The notes under the pieces: generated by a model
Database searches by the model: none
Told to the model about the DNA's origin: nothing
The model's input: only the letters and a program-made list of their open reading frames with translations
Part shown: positions 51,698 through 60,392 of the stretch, piece by piece
How positions within the stretch are numbered: position 1 is the first letter of the stretch
Layout: the number at the start of each line of letters is the position of its first letter
Program-made: the position numbers and the translations under genes
From: Ascidiaceihabitans sp029251465
GTDB lineage: Bacteria > Pseudomonadota > Alphaproteobacteria > Rhodobacterales > Rhodobacteraceae
Direction of reading: 5' to 3'
NCBI RefSeq assembly: GCF_042932805.1
Contig: NZ_CP170633.1
Location: 1,426,001 to 1,490,000, forward strand
Length of the DNA stretch: 64,000 nucleotides

Positions 51698-52459
51698 ATG
51701 ATCTCACGACGTCATTTCATCGCCTCATCCACCGCAGCGGTTACGTTTCTGCCGTATGCGGCCATGGCTGCCACTCATTCCGGCAACAGCTTTGCAACCG
51801 CATCGGTCACCGTCGAAGTGTTCCCGGTCGCGCATGCGTCATTCGTGATGCCAACGCCAATGGGGGTGATTTACAACGATCCGGTTGGCGATCCGTCAAT
51901 CTACGCTGATTTTGCACCCGCTGATCTGGTCCTGATCACCCACGCACACGGCGATCATTACAACCAGGACACGCTGAACGCGGTTGTGGGTGAAAACACC
52001 AAATTGATCACGAACCAAGCGGTCTTTGATCAACTGCCAGCCGACATGCAAGCCAAGGCGCGCGTAATGGGCAACGGTGACAGCGGCGAAGTGATGGGCA
52101 TCACGGTTGACGCCATTCCTGCGCACAACCTGACCGAAGAGCGGATGAAATTCCACCCGGTGGGGCGCGACAACGGCTATGTGCTGACGATTGACGGGCT
52201 GCGCGTCTACATTTCGGGCGACACCGAGGACGTGCCGGAAATGCGCGCGCTCAAAGATATCGACGTTGCCTTTGTCTGCATGAACTTGCCGTTCACGATG
52301 GACATCACAGCTGCGGCCAGTGCGGTTGCTGAATTTGCACCAAAATACGTCTATCCGTACCATTACCGTGGCAAAGACGGTGGCACGCAGGATCCGGCAG
52401 AATTCGCCAAACTGATGGGCGATGCGGTCGAGGTCAAAATGGGCGGCTGGTACGGCTAA
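51698..52459 (+). CDS. exported MBL-fold metallohydrolase (UlaG-like)
   Basis: A 253-residue protein with an N-terminal signal carrying a twin-arginine motif (SRRHFIASS) and an Ala-rich end (AAMAATHS), so it is probably exported folded by Tat. The metallo-beta-lactamase fold motif is HAHGDHYNQD, with further ligands in AHNLTEERMKFHPVG, the ISGDTEDVPE Asp and YPYHYRGKDGG. The compact form resembles UlaG-like hydrolases. Substrate is unknown. AAGGAG precedes the ATG. It stands alone between tsf and a candidate RNA gene on the other strand. Confidence 0.83.
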   Translation: MISRRHFIASSTAAVTFLPYAAMAATHSGNSFATASVTVEVFPVAHASFVMPTPMGVIYNDPVGDPSIYADFAPADLVLITHAHGDHYNQDTLNAVVGENTKLITNQAVFDQLPADMQAKARVMGNGDSGEVMGITVDAIPAHNLTEERMKFHPVGRDNGYVLTIDGLRVYISGDTEDVPEMRALKDIDVAFVCMNLPFTMDITAAASAVAEFAPKYVYPYHYRGKDGGTQDPAEFAKLMGDAVEVKMGGWYG

Positions 52460-52478
52460 CCATCTGTTGTGAAAAAAT

Positions 52479-52508
52479 AATGGGGTCGCTTTTGCAAACG
52501 ACCCCATT
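52479..52508 (-). terminator. rho-independent terminator, stronger in the leftward direction
   Basis: AATGGGGTCG (52479-52488) and CGACCCCATT (52499-52508) form a perfect 10-bp stem with a 10-base loop. Read leftward it is followed by ATTTTTTC, a good U-tract; read rightward the tract is only TCTTTGGG. It therefore ends a leftward transcript from the non-coding gap and may weakly end the MBL-fold gene. Confidence 0.75.
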
Positions 52509-52520
52509 TCTTTGGGCCAA

Positions 52521-52659
52521 TTTGGCCACGGGGATGAGACGTGGGCCCAATAGATATCACCGGCCTGAGGACAGAATGATCCACCCCAGACCGGATTCGG
52601 GTTCAACCGAGGGGTAAGGCTCTGAAAAAGGGCCTGTCTCCCACGTTCCAATGGCCAAA
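52521..52659 (-). ncRNA. ssrS: candidate 6S-like small RNA
   Basis: The leftward strand between the MBL-fold and aldolase genes can fold into one long interrupted hairpin of about 140 bases. The closing pair TTTGGCCA/TGGCCAAA (52652-52659 with 52521-52528) is perfect. Inner helices GAGAC/GTCTC and GGCCC/GGGCC follow, then a large asymmetric bubble, then a cap ACCCC/GGGGT. This rod with a central bubble is the architecture of 6S RNA. A rho-independent terminator with a leftward U-tract lies just beyond, and there is no ORF. Identity as 6S is from fold only; another RNA is possible. The true 5' end may be near 52673. Confidence 0.5.
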
Positions 52660-52851
52660 GCCACCACTCACGGAACTAGGATACCATGACCGTTGCGCCT
52701 GTTGGCAGCCAGTAAGGGATTCCATACCTTCGCGCTGTACGTGTGCTGATTTCGACGCGCGACGACGCTGCGTCCCGAACGAGGTGTGCATTTGCCCAAT
52801 CGCTTTGATTGCGCGTAAGCTGACCCCATCACCACAAAACCGGAGACCGCC

Positions 52852-53679
52852 ATGAACGATCAAGCCCCCATGACCATCTCGAACGGGTTCGACATTCCCG
52901 ACCCGATGGATTTGCCAACGCTCAAAGGCACCGTGTCTGACGCCGAATGGCAGGCGCGTGTTGATCTGGCCGCGACCTACCGGCTGTGCGCGCTGCACGG
53001 CTGGACGGATTTGGTGTTCACCCATATTTCTGCGCGCCTACCGGATGAAGACGGGCAAGAGCGGTTTTTGATCAACCCCTACGGCGTGATGTTCGACGAA
53101 ATGACCGCCTCAAGCCTCGTTAAGATCGATCTGGACGGCAACATTTGCCAAGAGACACCGTATTTCATCAATCCAGCCGGTTTCACGATCCATTCGGCGA
53201 TCCACATGGCGCGTCATGATGCGGGCTGTGTGATCCATGTGCACACACCCTACGGTGTCGCGGTGTCTGTGCAGAAAAACGGGCTGCGCCGGTACACGCA
53301 ATTCAGCATGATTGTGAACAACGATCTGGCCTATCACGACTACGAAGGCATCGCGCTGGACCTGGATGAACGCGCGCGCATTGTGAATGACCTCGGCGAC
53401 AAAAGCCTGCTGATGCTGCGCAATCACGGCACGCTGACGGTTGGCCCCAACTGCGCAATTGCGTTTCTGCGGATGTATTTTCTGGAAAACGCCTGCAAGA
53501 CGCAGATCTTGGCGCAATCTGTCGGGTCCGAGGATTTGTTAATCGAAGAACCACCGGCCATGGCGGACACAGTTGGCGGGCAGGCGGGGGCGGCATTTAC
53601 ACCCGGTTCTGGTGACAATCTGGTGTGGCCCGGTTTGATGCGCAAGCTAAAGCGTTCGAACCCTGGTCATGATCAGTAA
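52852..53679 (+). CDS. class II aldolase/adducin family protein
   Basis: A 275-residue class II aldolase/adducin-fold protein. Landmarks are the start of the fold RVDLAATYRLCALHGWTDLVFTHISARL, the zinc-binding CVIHVHTPYGVAV and RNHGTLTVG. True L-fuculose-phosphate aldolases are about 215 residues; the longer N-terminus and FLINPYGVMFDEMTASSLVKID match the adducin-like group with unknown substrates, often misannotated. Upstream is the divergent candidate RNA. Its stop overlaps that of the convergent transporter gene. Confidence 0.85.
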   Translation: MNDQAPMTISNGFDIPDPMDLPTLKGTVSDAEWQARVDLAATYRLCALHGWTDLVFTHISARLPDEDGQERFLINPYGVMFDEMTASSLVKIDLDGNICQETPYFINPAGFTIHSAIHMARHDAGCVIHVHTPYGVAVSVQKNGLRRYTQFSMIVNNDLAYHDYEGIALDLDERARIVNDLGDKSLLMLRNHGTLTVGPNCAIAFLRMYFLENACKTQILAQSVGSEDLLIEEPPAMADTVGGQAGAAFTPGSGDNLVWPGLMRKLKRSNPGHDQ

Positions 53680-54554
53680 TTGGTTTTAACCCGTTCACCG
53701 CGAGCGCGCGTTGCCTCGCGGTGAAAGATGTAAAAGGCAGATGCGATGATCACGCAGGCCCCTAAAACGGTGAAGCGGTCCGGCACTTCGTTAAAGAACA
53801 AGTAGCCCAGGATACCGGCGTAGATCAGCTTGGAATATTGGATGTTGGCCAGCAGGCTGCTTTCGCCCAAACGCACCGCCGTCACCCCGATCCATTGCGC
53901 AGGGGCAGACAGCAACCCGACGCTCATCAACAACAACCAACCGGTCAGATCAGGGGTCTTCCAGAACCACAGCATCGACGTCGCCGCAACGCTGCCGATG
54001 ACAATCGTCTGATAGGCAAGCAGGGTTGCCGTGCTTTCGGTTTGGGACAAGGTTTTAACGCAGGTAAAGGCGACAGCGGCGCCCAAAGCACCGGCAATCG
54101 CGGCCAGCACGCCGATGGATGCCAGCCCTTCGCCGCCCGGTCGCACCACGATCAGAACCCCGATAAAGCCGACGGTGATCGCACCAATGCGGTGGATACC
54201 CACGTGTTCGGACAAAAACAGCGCTGCCAAAATGGCCATGAAAAACGTCTGGCTAAAGCCCAGCGTCGTGGCGGTGGTTAGCGGCAGCAGGCTGACGGCC
54301 CAAATGCTGCAACTGAGACCGACAAACGCCCCGATCAGGCGCAGCCCATGCAACAGCGGCTGTTTGGTTTTTAAACTTTCGGGAAAATGTCGTTTGATTT
54401 GCGGCAAAGTGCTGCTGAGCACGATGGCTTGGCGAAAGAACAACACCTGCAAAACATGGTATTCAACAACGGCGGCTTTGGTCACGGCCCAAGCCAGGCT
54501 CATTAGCGCGACGGAAATCAGGGCTAAAAGGGCGGCGCGTGAATTGTCAGACAT
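53673..54554 (-). CDS. EamA/DMT family transporter
   Basis: A 293-residue drug/metabolite transporter with ten hydrophobic segments in two EamA repeats: ALLALISVALMSLAWAVTKAAVVEY at the start and VGLLSAPAQWIGVTAVRLGESSLLANIQYSKLIYAGILGYLFF in the second repeat, cited here in parts. It is of the RhaT/YdcZ-like exporter type; substrate unknown. It is separated from the aroQ-luxR pair by 24 bases and is read in the same direction, so it may be co-transcribed. Confidence 0.85.
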   Translation of the reverse strand: MSDNSRAALLALISVALMSLAWAVTKAAVVEYHVLQVLFFRQAIVLSSTLPQIKRHFPESLKTKQPLLHGLRLIGAFVGLSCSIWAVSLLPLTTATTLGFSQTFFMAILAALFLSEHVGIHRIGAITVGFIGVLIVVRPGGEGLASIGVLAAIAGALGAAVAFTCVKTLSQTESTATLLAYQTIVIGSVAATSMLWFWKTPDLTGWLLLMSVGLLSAPAQWIGVTAVRLGESSLLANIQYSKLIYAGILGYLFFNEVPDRFTVLGACVIIASAFYIFHREATRARGERVKTNY

Positions 54555-54578
54555 GCAACGGTGATAACACCTATCTGA

Positions 54579-55337
54579 TCAAGCTTCGAGGATGAACATC
54601 TGGTTGGCAAACGCGGCTTTCAGCACCGCTTGGGCTGTGGTTTCAACGGCCAATGCTTCGCGCGCGAGGCGTAGATGCTTTTCCACGGTGGCCGAGGTCA
54701 GGCCCATGATGATCGCGATGTCTTGCATGGTTTTACCGTCACCGACCCATTCCAATGCCTCGCGTTGGCGTTTGGTCAGCCCGCGGTTGGGGGCGGAATA
54801 AGGCAGGGTCAGAATTTTCAAATGCGCGACGTTGTTCATCAGATGAATGTCACGGCCATGTTCATCCCAGACCGCGTCAATGTCGGCTTGGGTCATGCCA
54901 CGCTGCGCGGTCAGCGCGATGGCACCTTTGGAACGGGCCGAGACGGATTTAAAGCTGATCGTGTAGCCCGCTTTGACATCCATCGAATAGTTGAAATCCA
55001 GCACACGGCGTTCTGCTGCTGTCAGGGTTTTGCTGCGCTGCATTGCCGCCAACATCGCCCAACTGCCAGCCCCTTCGTTTTCCAAGGCCCAGCGGACCAT
55101 CGGGGCCTGATTGTAGTGGTTTTCGCCAATGAAAACATCGGTGTAGGCGGTGTCGTGATTGGTCAGCAGGATGAAATCTTCGGGGTCGCCCAATGACGTG
55201 CTGGACCGGTAACGCGTAAAGCCATAGATGATCCGGTCAAAGCCGTACTCGCCCATTTTCTCTGTGTGCGCTTCCCACAGGGTTTCCATGCTTTGGCAGT
55301 TTGAAAGGTAGTGCAAATAGCTGCGGACAGTGTTCAT
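54579..55337 (-). CDS. LuxR-type regulator (solo) with altered autoinducer pocket
   Basis: A 252-residue regulator with an N-terminal autoinducer-binding-like domain and a C-terminal LuxR HTH (GLTKRQREALEWVGDGKTMQDIAIIMGLTSATVEKHL). Aligned by eye with TraR, the pocket residues corresponding to Trp57, Tyr61 and Asp70 are Tyr65, Phe69 and Ala78, while Pro79 and Trp93 are kept. Loss of the Asp suggests it may not bind a standard acyl-homoserine lactone. No luxI is adjacent. Its ATG overlaps the aroQ stop by 4 bases, an odd pairing. Confidence 0.82.
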   Translation of the reverse strand: MNTVRSYLHYLSNCQSMETLWEAHTEKMGEYGFDRIIYGFTRYRSSTSLGDPEDFILLTNHDTAYTDVFIGENHYNQAPMVRWALENEGAGSWAMLAAMQRSKTLTAAERRVLDFNYSMDVKAGYTISFKSVSARSKGAIALTAQRGMTQADIDAVWDEHGRDIHLMNNVAHLKILTLPYSAPNRGLTKRQREALEWVGDGKTMQDIAIIMGLTSATVEKHLRLAREALAVETTAQAVLKAAFANQMFILEA

Positions 55338-55777
55338 GGTGCGTCTTTCAAATGGCCCAGCATGGCGTCAATTGCCAAACGATAGCCTGCCGCGCCAAAG
55401 CCGCAGATGATGCCCACGACCACTTTTGCGATGTAGCTTTGGTGCCGAAATTCTTCGCGCGCGTGGACGTTTGACAGGTGCAGCTCGATCGCGGGAACCT
55501 CGACCGAAGCAATCGCATCCATCAGTGCAATTGACGTGTGTGTGTAGGCACCAGCGTTCAGGATGATCCCGTCGTGGGTGCCCTTGGCTGCATGGATCGC
55601 GTCGACCAACGCGCCCTCGTGATTGGACTGCAAGAACGTCACTTTGATCCCGAGCGTTTTGGCATAAGACGCGCAATCCGCCTCGACATCGGCGAGGGTC
55701 GTGTGTCCGTAAACCTCGGGCTGGCGAGTGCCCAGCAGGTTCAGGTTTGGTCCATTCAGAACGAGGATCGAAGTCAT
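55334..55777 (-). CDS. aroQ: type II 3-dehydroquinate dehydratase
   Basis: A 147-residue AroQ of the usual length: NGPNLNLLGTRQPEVYG with the catalytic Tyr at 23, FLQSNHEGALVDAIH, NAGAYTHTSIALMDAI and IELHLSNVHAREEFRH with the catalytic His near 100. It dehydrates 3-dehydroquinate in the shikimate pathway. It is the first gene of a pair with the LuxR-type regulator, which overlaps it by 4 bases. Confidence 0.96.
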   Translation of the reverse strand: MTSILVLNGPNLNLLGTRQPEVYGHTTLADVEADCASYAKTLGIKVTFLQSNHEGALVDAIHAAKGTHDGIILNAGAYTHTSIALMDAIASVEVPAIELHLSNVHAREEFRHQSYIAKVVVGIICGFGAAGYRLAIDAMLGHLKDAP

Positions 55778-55849
55778 GCTAATTTTCCGGAAGATAAGTT
55801 GGCTGATCTTAGCCGCCTCAAACCCGTTCTGTCTAGTTTTTCCAACGCC

Positions 55850-56332
55850 TTAGCGGTCGTTTGGACCTTCAAACACAGCAAGACCAAGCCAGTCGGCGAT
55901 CAAAGCGGGGGTTTCAACCCCTTCGATTTCGATCGTCAGGCCGGTTTCACGCAGTAAATCGGTGGCGTTGCGCTGGGTCACGGTTTTCATCACAAACCGC
56001 CCACGCAAACGACTGCCCGCCGTGACCGGGGTCAAAAACCGCAGTTTGTTAAAGCCATAATTGATGCCCATGACCTGCCCCGGTGCCATGCTAAAGCAGT
56101 CATAAGCAAACCGGCTGGCCAGTGACAGCGTCAGGAAACCGTGGGCAATTGTGCCACCAAACGGCGTTTCTGCGGCTGCGCGTTCAGGGTCGATGTGAAT
56201 CCATTGGTTGTCGTGGGTGACGTTGGCGAATTGGTCGATCATCGGCTGATCCACGGTGATCCAGTCGGAAACGCCGACTTCTTGACCCATCTGGGCTTCC
56301 ATCGCGGCTTTTGCAGTTTCGATGTGGGACAT
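55850..56332 (-). CDS. MaoC-family (R)-specific enoyl-CoA hydratase/dehydratase
   Basis: A 160-residue single hot-dog MaoC hydratase. The active-site Asp and His appear in FANVTHDNQWIHIDPERA, followed by the substrate loop TPFGGTIAHGFLTLSL. It hydrates trans-2-enoyl-CoA thioesters. It lies 12 bases downstream of the oxidoreductase gene and opens a region of acyl-CoA metabolism genes. Physiological chain is unknown. Confidence 0.9.
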   Translation of the reverse strand: MSHIETAKAAMEAQMGQEVGVSDWITVDQPMIDQFANVTHDNQWIHIDPERAAAETPFGGTIAHGFLTLSLASRFAYDCFSMAPGQVMGINYGFNKLRFLTPVTAGSRLRGRFVMKTVTQRNATDLLRETGLTIEIEGVETPALIADWLGLAVFEGPNDR

Positions 56333-56344
56333 GCGTGTGCTCCT

Positions 56345-57349
56345 TTATAGGTTGTCTGGGCCGACGCGGACCATGCGTTTGCCTTTGTTGTCACCAGCCA
56401 GAAGACCGATCAAGGCGGCGGGCGCGTTTTCGAGCCCCTCAACGATGTCTTCGGTGACTTTGATCTGGCCGCTCGCGACCCAAGTTTGCAACGCGCGGAT
56501 GGCCTTGTTGTCCTCATGGGCGAAATCCATGACGATGAACCCTTCCATGCGCAGGCGTTTAACGACCAAGGCACCGGGCAGGTTACGTGGACCGGTTGGA
56601 TTGGCGCTGTCGTATTGACTGATCGCGCCGCAACAGGCGATGCGGCCCTTTTCGTTCATCAGCGCAAGGGTGGTTTCCAAAACCGTGCCGCCGACGTTGT
56701 CAAAATAAACGTCGATGCCGTTTGGACATTCTGCACGCAGCGCTTTGAACAGCCCTTTTTCGCGGTAATCGACGCAGGCATCAAAGCCTAAGTGTTTGAC
56801 AACCCATTCACATTTTTCCGCCCCCCCGGCGATACCAACAACGCGACACCCTAGCGCTTTGGCGATTTGGCCGACGTATCCGCCAACAGAACCGGCAGCG
56901 GCAGACACGACAACCGTTTCGCCGGCCATGGGTTTGCCAACGCTGATCAACCCATGAAATGCGGTTTTTCCCGCGATGCCAAAGACCGAAATCAGGTTAC
57001 TCAGGTGATCGACTTTCGGCAGTTTTTGCACCTTGCGGGCAGGGCGGGTGACGTAGTCGGCCCATACGCTTTCTGCGGCCACGATGTCGCCGACGGCGAG
57101 GCGGTCAGAGTTCGACACCATGACTTCGCAAATCGAATAGGTCGCCATCACGTCGCCCGCCTTGACCGCGTCGCGGTAGGTCGCGCCCTGCATCCACGAC
57201 CGGTTTGCCGCATCAATCGACATCAGGATGGTGCGCAGCAGCACTTCACCATCCGCAGGTTCAGGCATTGGTGCGTCTTGCAACGCAAAATGGTCGGTGG
57301 TCAGACTGCCTTGGGGCAACTCGGCCACGATGACTTGACGATTGGTCAT
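56345..57349 (-). CDS. NADP-dependent MDR-family oxidoreductase (CurA/leukotriene B4 dehydrogenase type)
   Basis: A 334-residue zinc-free medium-chain oxidoreductase. The N-terminal segment LRTILMSIDAANRSWM and the nucleotide loop VVSAAAGSVGGYVGQIAKALGCRVVGIAGG are those of the enone/alkenal reductase group, with NGIDVYFDNVGG. No zinc-binding Cys/His set is present. Such enzymes reduce alpha,beta-unsaturated ketones and aldehydes. It forms a leftward pair with the MaoC gene. Confidence 0.87.
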   Translation of the reverse strand: MTNRQVIVAELPQGSLTTDHFALQDAPMPEPADGEVLLRTILMSIDAANRSWMQGATYRDAVKAGDVMATYSICEVMVSNSDRLAVGDIVAAESVWADYVTRPARKVQKLPKVDHLSNLISVFGIAGKTAFHGLISVGKPMAGETVVVSAAAGSVGGYVGQIAKALGCRVVGIAGGAEKCEWVVKHLGFDACVDYREKGLFKALRAECPNGIDVYFDNVGGTVLETTLALMNEKGRIACCGAISQYDSANPTGPRNLPGALVVKRLRMEGFIVMDFAHEDNKAIRALQTWVASGQIKVTEDIVEGLENAPAALIGLLAGDNKGKRMVRVGPDNL

Positions 57350-57393
57350 GGTTGGATTTCCTTGTTAGGTGTTGGAAAAATGAGGGAATTGAG

Positions 57394-58056
57394 ATGACAA
57401 AAGAGTATCGCCAACCGGTTTACGCGCCACCCGCCGGATCGGCCGACATGTTGTTGATCCGTCACGGTGAAAGCATGCCAGCGATTGCCGGTCAGGATTT
57501 TCCGATGAAGGACGGCCACGGCGATCCGCGTTTGCATCCGCAGGGGGAACGGCAAGCGGTAGCTGTCGGTGATCGATTGAAAAATGACGCGTTTGCAAAG
57601 CTTTACGTGACGTCGTTGATCCGAACCCATCAGACGGCGGCCCCCTTGGCCGGGCACCTTAACATGACGCCGGAGGTCGAATCCGACCTGCGCGAGGTGC
57701 ATTTGGGCGACTGGGACGGCGGTTTGTACCGCATCAAAGCGTCTGAAGGGCATCCAGCGTTTGACCGCATGCGCAAGACCGGTGAGTGGGGCGAAATCCC
57801 GGGTGCTGAAACCACGGCCCAGTTCAAAGGCCGTGTCGAAGCGGGCCTGCGCCGGATCGCGGCGGCCCACACCGACGAGCGTGTCGCGGTGTTTGTGCAT
57901 GGCGGCGTGATTGCGGCCGCCATGTCGATCGCCACGGGCTGCGGTCCGTTCGCCTTTGGGGGGGCGGCAAACGGATCGATCAGCCGGATTGTGGTCACGG
58001 GCGATCATATCGCAGTGCGTGGGTTTAACGACATCAGCCATCTTGAAGGGCTCTAG
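57394..58056 (+). CDS. histidine phosphatase superfamily protein
   Basis: A 220-residue phosphoglycerate-mutase-like protein. The catalytic His is in LLIRHGESMP, with the second arginine in TSLIRTHQTAAPLA, the acid in LREVHLGDWDGG and the second His in VAVFVHGGVIAAAMS. The frame is open from 57352, but the ATG at 57394 with GAGGGAATTGAG before it suits the family. Specific substrate is unknown. It stands between two oppositely oriented oxidoreductase genes and its stop overlaps the next gene's stop. Confidence 0.87.
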   Translation: MTKEYRQPVYAPPAGSADMLLIRHGESMPAIAGQDFPMKDGHGDPRLHPQGERQAVAVGDRLKNDAFAKLYVTSLIRTHQTAAPLAGHLNMTPEVESDLREVHLGDWDGGLYRIKASEGHPAFDRMRKTGEWGEIPGAETTAQFKGRVEAGLRRIAAAHTDERVAVFVHGGVIAAAMSIATGCGPFAFGGAANGSISRIVVTGDHIAVRGFNDISHLEGL

Positions 58057-59045
58057 ACCGTCAAGGCAACTTTGCCCAAAACTTTGCGATCTGATATGTA
58101 TTCCAGTGCCTTACCGGCCTCTGTTAATGGGAACGTGGCGGTGATGCGCGGCTTGATCTGACCCGCGGAATACATCGCGAACAGGTCTGCCATGTTTTCA
58201 AGATGTCCCTTTGGATCGACCATCGTCGAGGCCCCCCAAAACACGCCGACAATCTGGCAGGATTTCAACAACGTCAGGTTCAGCGGGATAGATGGGATGC
58301 CTGCAGGGAAACCAACAACGAGGAACCGACCGGCCCAGGCCATAGACCGCACAACCGGTTCGGAATAGGCACCACCAACCGCGTCATAAGCGACATTAAC
58401 ACCACCTGGACCTGCGATTTTCTTGATCTGGCCCGAGAATTCTTTTTGCGCTGCACGGTCCATTTCACGTGGATAGATGATCGTCTCATCCGCACCTAAA
58501 TCTTTGCAAAATTGGGCTTTTCCCTCTGAGGATACCGCTGCGATAACACGAGCGCCCGCAGCCTTGCCCAGCTCAATTGCAGCCGCACCAACGCCGCCCG
58601 CAGCCCCAAGGATCAACAGCGTTTCACCTGCTTGAATGTTAGCACGATCTTTCAGCGCGTGGTGCGACGTGCCGTAGGTCAGCACCAGACACGAGGCATC
58701 CTCGAACGACATATCGTCAGGGATTTTCAGGCAGCGCGCCGCACCGGTACACACATGGGTGGCAAACCCGCCAAAACCGGTCATCGCGATCACACGGTCG
58801 CCGACAGCATAGTCCGTGACACCGTCGCCAATCGCCTCGACCACACCGGCGACTTCGCCACCCGGCGCAAACGGGCGCGGCGGTTTCAGCTGGTACAGAT
58901 CCTGAATGATCAGCGTGTCGGGAAAGTTCACACCCGCGGCTTTGACCCCAATCAACACCTCGCCTTTGGACGGCGTTGGCGTGTCCATCTCGGTCCATTC
59001 CAAAGTTTCGGGTCCACCGACGGCGGTGCTGAGCATGGCTTTCAT
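58053..59045 (-). CDS. NADPH:quinone oxidoreductase family (zeta-crystallin type)
   Basis: A 330-residue zinc-free MDR protein: GVKAAGVNFPDTLIIQDLYQLKPPRPFAPGGEVAGVV near the N-terminus (quoted in part), nucleotide loop LILGAAGGVGAAAIELGKAAGARVIAA, and GGVNVAYDAVGG. It matches the quinone reductase/QOR group commonly beside acyl-CoA dehydrogenase genes. It is divergent from the acyl-CoA dehydrogenase operon across a 168-base gap, which must hold both promoters. Confidence 0.87.
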   Translation of the reverse strand: MKAMLSTAVGGPETLEWTEMDTPTPSKGEVLIGVKAAGVNFPDTLIIQDLYQLKPPRPFAPGGEVAGVVEAIGDGVTDYAVGDRVIAMTGFGGFATHVCTGAARCLKIPDDMSFEDASCLVLTYGTSHHALKDRANIQAGETLLILGAAGGVGAAAIELGKAAGARVIAAVSSEGKAQFCKDLGADETIIYPREMDRAAQKEFSGQIKKIAGPGGVNVAYDAVGGAYSEPVVRSMAWAGRFLVVGFPAGIPSIPLNLTLLKSCQIVGVFWGASTMVDPKGHLENMADLFAMYSAGQIKPRITATFPLTEAGKALEYISDRKVLGKVALTV

Positions 59046-59213
59046 TGTGATCTCTCCCCTGATCTATTGTGACGCAACGGCATGGGCGCGAAGCGTCTTG
59101 TCAGTGGCAATTGTGCCTGCGACACATGTAGGGTGTAAATGCGAAATACGTTTTTGCTGTGCGGAACGTAACGGCAGACTGCAAAAACGATCCATCGGCG
59201 GGGAGGCCACAAA

Positions 59214-60377
59214 ATGAACTCAACAGATTTGGACACATTCCGCGCCGAGACGCGCGCATGGCTTGAGGCGAATTGCCCGACCGAAATGCGCGATGGCGTG
59301 CGCAACGAGGAAACGATTTGCTGGGGCGGGCGCAACTGGGAATTTATCTCGGATGCGCAGCGCGACTGGTTGAACGTTATGGCGGCCAAAGGTTGGACAG
59401 TTCCGACGTGGCCGGTTGAATATGGCGGTGCTGGAATGGACCGTGCGCACGACAAAATCCTGAGCGAAGAATTGGTGCGCCTGAAGGCCCGTTTGCCGTT
59501 GCAAAGCTTTGGCATCTGGATGCTCGGACCCGCCTTGTTGGCGTTCGGGTCACACGAACAAAAACTACAATATTTACCGCCAATTGCGCGTGGTGAAGTG
59601 CGTTGGTGTCAAGGCTATTCAGAACCCGGCGCTGGTTCGGATTTGGCAAGTGTACAGACCAAAGCGGACAGCGACGGCGATGATTACATCGTAAATGGTC
59701 AAAAAGTATGGACATCTTACGCGGACAAAGCTGACTGTATTTTTGCGCTTGTTCGCACAGATCGTGACGCCAAAAAACACCTTGGAATTTCCTTTCTGTT
59801 GATCGACATGGACAGCAAGGGCGTCAGTACTAAACCGATCCGCCTGATCTCTGGCTCGTCGCCGTTTTGCGAGACATTCTTTGATGATGTGCGGGTGCCA
59901 AAAACGAATGTTGTCGGCACGGAACACCGTGGTTGGGATGTCGCCAAGCACTTGTTGACGCACGAGCGCGAGATGATTTCTGGTGGTGGCGCGGGCCTTT
60001 TGGGGTCGCGGGCACTGGGTGCGATTTTGGAAGAAACGGGCGGCAAAATGGATGCATCGACCCGCGCCGAGGCGCTGATTTGCGAAGTCGATGCGCTGGC
60101 AATTGGCCTGACGCTCGAGCGGTACAAAGATCAAGCCGAGGCAGGCGGTGGTGTCGGTGACGCATCGGCCATGTTGAAATACCAAGGCACTGAATTGAAC
60201 AAACGCCGCCACGAGTTGCTGATGTCTGCGGGCGGTTCCGAGGCGTTGACGTGGGACGGCACGCATGACGGTTTGGCGGCGGACTGGTTGCGCACCAAGG
60301 CCAATTCGATCGAAGGTGGGACATCAGAAGTGATGTTGTCCATCGTGTCGCGTCGCATTTTAGGATTGCCAGGTTAG
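59214..60377 (+). CDS. acyl-CoA dehydrogenase, catalytic subunit of a probable heteromeric pair
   Basis: A 387-residue acyl-CoA dehydrogenase. The FAD/substrate region WCQGYSEPGAGSDLASVQTKAD and VWTSYADKADC are clear. Near the end, SIEGGTSEVML aligns with the YEGT region that carries the catalytic Glu in MCAD, giving Glu367 as the candidate base. It is followed 15 bases later by a second dehydrogenase lacking that Glu. Together they resemble the alpha2-beta2 acyl-CoA dehydrogenases of steroid and branched side-chain degradation. Substrate is unknown. Confidence 0.85.
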   Translation: MNSTDLDTFRAETRAWLEANCPTEMRDGVRNEETICWGGRNWEFISDAQRDWLNVMAAKGWTVPTWPVEYGGAGMDRAHDKILSEELVRLKARLPLQSFGIWMLGPALLAFGSHEQKLQYLPPIARGEVRWCQGYSEPGAGSDLASVQTKADSDGDDYIVNGQKVWTSYADKADCIFALVRTDRDAKKHLGISFLLIDMDSKGVSTKPIRLISGSSPFCETFFDDVRVPKTNVVGTEHRGWDVAKHLLTHEREMISGGGAGLLGSRALGAILEETGGKMDASTRAEALICEVDALAIGLTLERYKDQAEAGGGVGDASAMLKYQGTELNKRRHELLMSAGGSEALTWDGTHDGLAADWLRTKANSIEGGTSEVMLSIVSRRILGLPG

Positions 60378-60392
60378 GGCGGGGATAAGAAC

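Noticed and set aside
52473..52851. Two-piece tmRNA or RNase P RNA in the gap before the aldolase gene
   Set aside because: I found no tag-like reading frame, no tRNA-like T arm with CCA and no RNase P core sequence; the fold fits a 6S-like rod better.
52603..53025. 140-residue leftward frame across the gap and aldolase start
   Set aside because: It overlaps a clear gene and the structured RNA region and has no family resemblance.
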